DNA of 5,933 bases, taken from DATAAM01 sp036260075. GTDB lineage: Bacteria > Actinomycetota > Acidimicrobiia > Acidimicrobiales > JAHWLA01. A model generated the notes under the pieces. The model was not told the DNA's origin, searched no databases, and saw only the letters and a program-made list of their open reading frames with translations. The stretch is taken from the NCBI GenBank assembly GCA_036260075.1, contig DATAAM010000142.1, positions 1 to 5,933 of the forward strand. The letters run 5' to 3'. Position numbers and translations under genes: made by a program. Positions 4,450 through 5,933 of the stretch are shown in pieces (the stretch's first letter is position 1; each line of letters starts with the position of its first letter).

Positions 4450-5933
4450 GCTCCGATCGCCGAACCCTGGTGGTGGCGGGCCACGGCATGGTCGGGCATC
4501 GCCTCGTGGAGCTCCTCGTCGAACGGGGCGCCACCGCCGAGTGGGACATCGTCGTGTTCTGCGAGGAGCGCAGGCTCGCCTACGACCGCGTGGGCCTGAG
4601 CACGTTCTTCGCCGGCAGCACGCCCGAGGAGCTCTCGCTCGTGGCTCCCGGGTTCTTCGACGCCGTCGGCCTCGACGTGCGGGTCGGCGACGCCGTCGTC
4701 ACCGTCGACCGAGAGCGCAGCGTGGTGGTCTCGGCGCGGGGCGACACCGTGCCGTACGACGCGCTGGTGCTCGCCACCGGCTCGTCGCCCTTCGTGCCGC
4801 CCGTGCCGGGCACCGACCTGCCGGGCTGCTTCGTCTACCGCACGCTCGACGACGTCGAGGCCATCCGGGAGTGGGGCGGGCTCTGCCGCGTCGGCGCCGT
4901 GGTCGGCGGCGGCCTCCTCGGTCTGGAGGCGGCCAACGCCCTCCGGCAGCTCGGCCTGGAGACGCACGTGGTCGAGTTCGCCCCCCGCCTCATGCCCATG
5001 CAGGTCGACGACGGCGGTGGCGAGGTGCTGCGCCGGCGCATCGAGGACCTGGGCGTGATCGTCCACACGTCGATGCAGACGACCGAGATCGCGGCCGGCC
5101 CCGACGGGCGGGTGGCGACCATGCGCTTCTCCGAGGGCGACGACCTCACGGTCGACATGGTCGTGTTCTCCGCAGGGATCCGGCCCCGCGACGAGCTGGC
5201 CCGCGCCTGTGGGCTGGAGGTGGGCGAACGGGGCGGCATCGTGGTCGACGACGCCTGCCGCACGTCCGACCCGCGCATCTACGCCGTGGGCGAGTGCGCG
5301 CTGGCGGCCGGGAAGGTGTGGGGCCTGGTCTCGCCCGGCTATCGGATGGCAGCCGTCGTCGCCGATCGGCTGCTCGGGGGCACGGCCGAGTTCACCGGCG
5401 CCGACATGTCCGCCAAGCTCAAGCTCATGGGCGTCGACGTGGCCTGCTTCGGCGACGCCTTCGGCACCACGCTGGGCTCCGAGTCGGTCACCTTCGCCGA
5501 TCCGGTGTCCCGCGTCTACAAGCGACTGGTCGTGGGCGACGGCGGCACCCGCGTGCTGGGCGGCATCCTCGTGGGCGACGCCACCGCCTACCAGTCGCTG
5601 CTCCAGATGGCGCGCGGCGACATGCCCACGCCCGACCATCCGGCCGAGCTCCTCTTTCCCAACCGCCGTGCAGGGGCGGGCGCCACCGGCGTCGCCGCCC
5701 TGGCCGAGTCCGCCACCATCTGCTCCTGCAACAACGTGAGCAAGGGCGCCGTGTGCGCGGCCGTCGCCGAGGGCGGCCTCACCGAGACCGGACAGGTGAA
5801 GGAGGCCACGCGGGCGGGCACCGGGTGCGGCGGTTGCGTCCCCCTCGTCACCGAGCTGCTGAAGGACGCGCTGCGAACCGCCGGCGTCGAGGTGGCCGAC
5901 CACTTGTGCGAGCACTTCGCCTACTCGCGGCAG
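4446..5933 (+). CDS. nirB: NAD(P)H-dependent nitrite reductase large subunit, N-terminal part (cut by window end)
   Basis: Cytoplasmic assimilatory nitrite reductase that passes electrons from NAD(P)H via FAD, Fe-S clusters and siroheme to reduce nitrite to ammonium. The 496 residues present (family usually about 800-850) show, in order: the FAD-binding motif VVAGHGMVGHRLVE (9-22); CEERRLAYDRVGLS; the ATGSS turn; the NAD(P)H-binding motif GGGLLG (154-159); AVGECAL (281-286), with the Glu typical of NirB; a reductase C-terminal segment with MSAKLKLMGVDVA from 321; and a BFD-like [2Fe-2S] domain with Cys426-x-Cys428 and Cys461-x2-Cys464. The sequence ends in CEHFAYSRQ, a characteristic NirB segment just before the siroheme-binding half, which lies outside the window. 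No frameshift is seen. The ATG overlaps the narK stop and has a good Shine-Dalgarno. A small-subunit nirD gene is expected downstream. Confidence 0.95.
   Translation, partial: MSSDRRTLVVAGHGMVGHRLVELLVERGATAEWDIVVFCEERRLAYDRVGLSTFFAGSTPEELSLVAPGFFDAVGLDVRVGDAVVTVDRERSVVVSARGDTVPYDALVLATGSSPFVPPVPGTDLPGCFVYRTLDDVEAIREWGGLCRVGAVVGGGLLGLEAANALRQLGLETHVVEFAPRLMPMQVDDGGGEVLRRRIEDLGVIVHTSMQTTEIAAGPDGRVATMRFSEGDDLTVDMVVFSAGIRPRDELARACGLEVGERGGIVVDDACRTSDPRIYAVGECALAAGKVWGLVSPGYRMAAVVADRLLGGTAEFTGADMSAKLKLMGVDVACFGDAFGTTLGSESVTFADPVSRVYKRLVVGDGGTRVLGGILVGDATAYQSLLQMARGDMPTPDHPAELLFPNRRAGAGATGVAALAESATICSCNNVSKGAVCAAVAEGGLTETGQVKEATRAGTGCGGCVPLVTELLKDALRTAGVEVADHLCEHFAYSRQ

Noticed and set aside
3999..5915. 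638-codon open frame on the minus strand opposite narK and nirB
   Set aside because: It is antisense to two clearly identified genes, and its His/Ala/Gly/Arg-rich composition has no domain. It is the shadow of strong third-position GC bias.

Overview
The window is very GC-rich, with codon third positions almost all G or C and frequent GTG starts. It reads like an actinobacterial chromosome; an Acidimicrobiia-type or other high-GC actinobacterium is my guess, since gene content cannot fix the lineage. Six protein genes cover nearly all of it. There are no RNA genes, insertion sequences or CRISPR arrays, and no gene-free stretch longer than 160 bases.

Left part (10-1079): a secreted, probably lipid-anchored zinc metalloprotease on the plus strand converges on a minus-strand operon. 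The 89-base gap holds two hairpins, one at the end of each converging gene.

Middle (1077-3099, minus strand): a tight three-gene run. First is an NnaR-type regulator, a HemD-like domain fused to an OmpR-type winged helix. Next is a 54-residue CxxC/CxxxC mini-protein that a standard ORF size cutoff would miss. Last is a DedA/VTT-like membrane protein. Gaps are 18 and 10 bases.

Right part (3259-end, plus strand): divergent from nnaR are narK (nitrate/nitrite MFS transporter) and nirB (NAD(P)H nitrite reductase large subunit, cut by the window end), overlapping by ATGA and so translationally coupled. The 159-base divergent region carries 11-base-phased GTnAC/GAAAC elements resembling actinobacterial GlnR boxes. 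Neither divergent gene has a Shine-Dalgarno sequence, which suggests leaderless transcripts.

Together the right two thirds form a nitrate/nitrite assimilation locus: NarK imports nitrate or nitrite, NirB (with a NirD expected downstream) reduces nitrite to ammonium, and the NnaR-like protein, probably with GlnR, switches the genes on under nitrogen limitation. The least understood parts are the mini-protein and the membrane protein that follow nnaR, and the protease, whose third zinc ligand is Asp rather than His.
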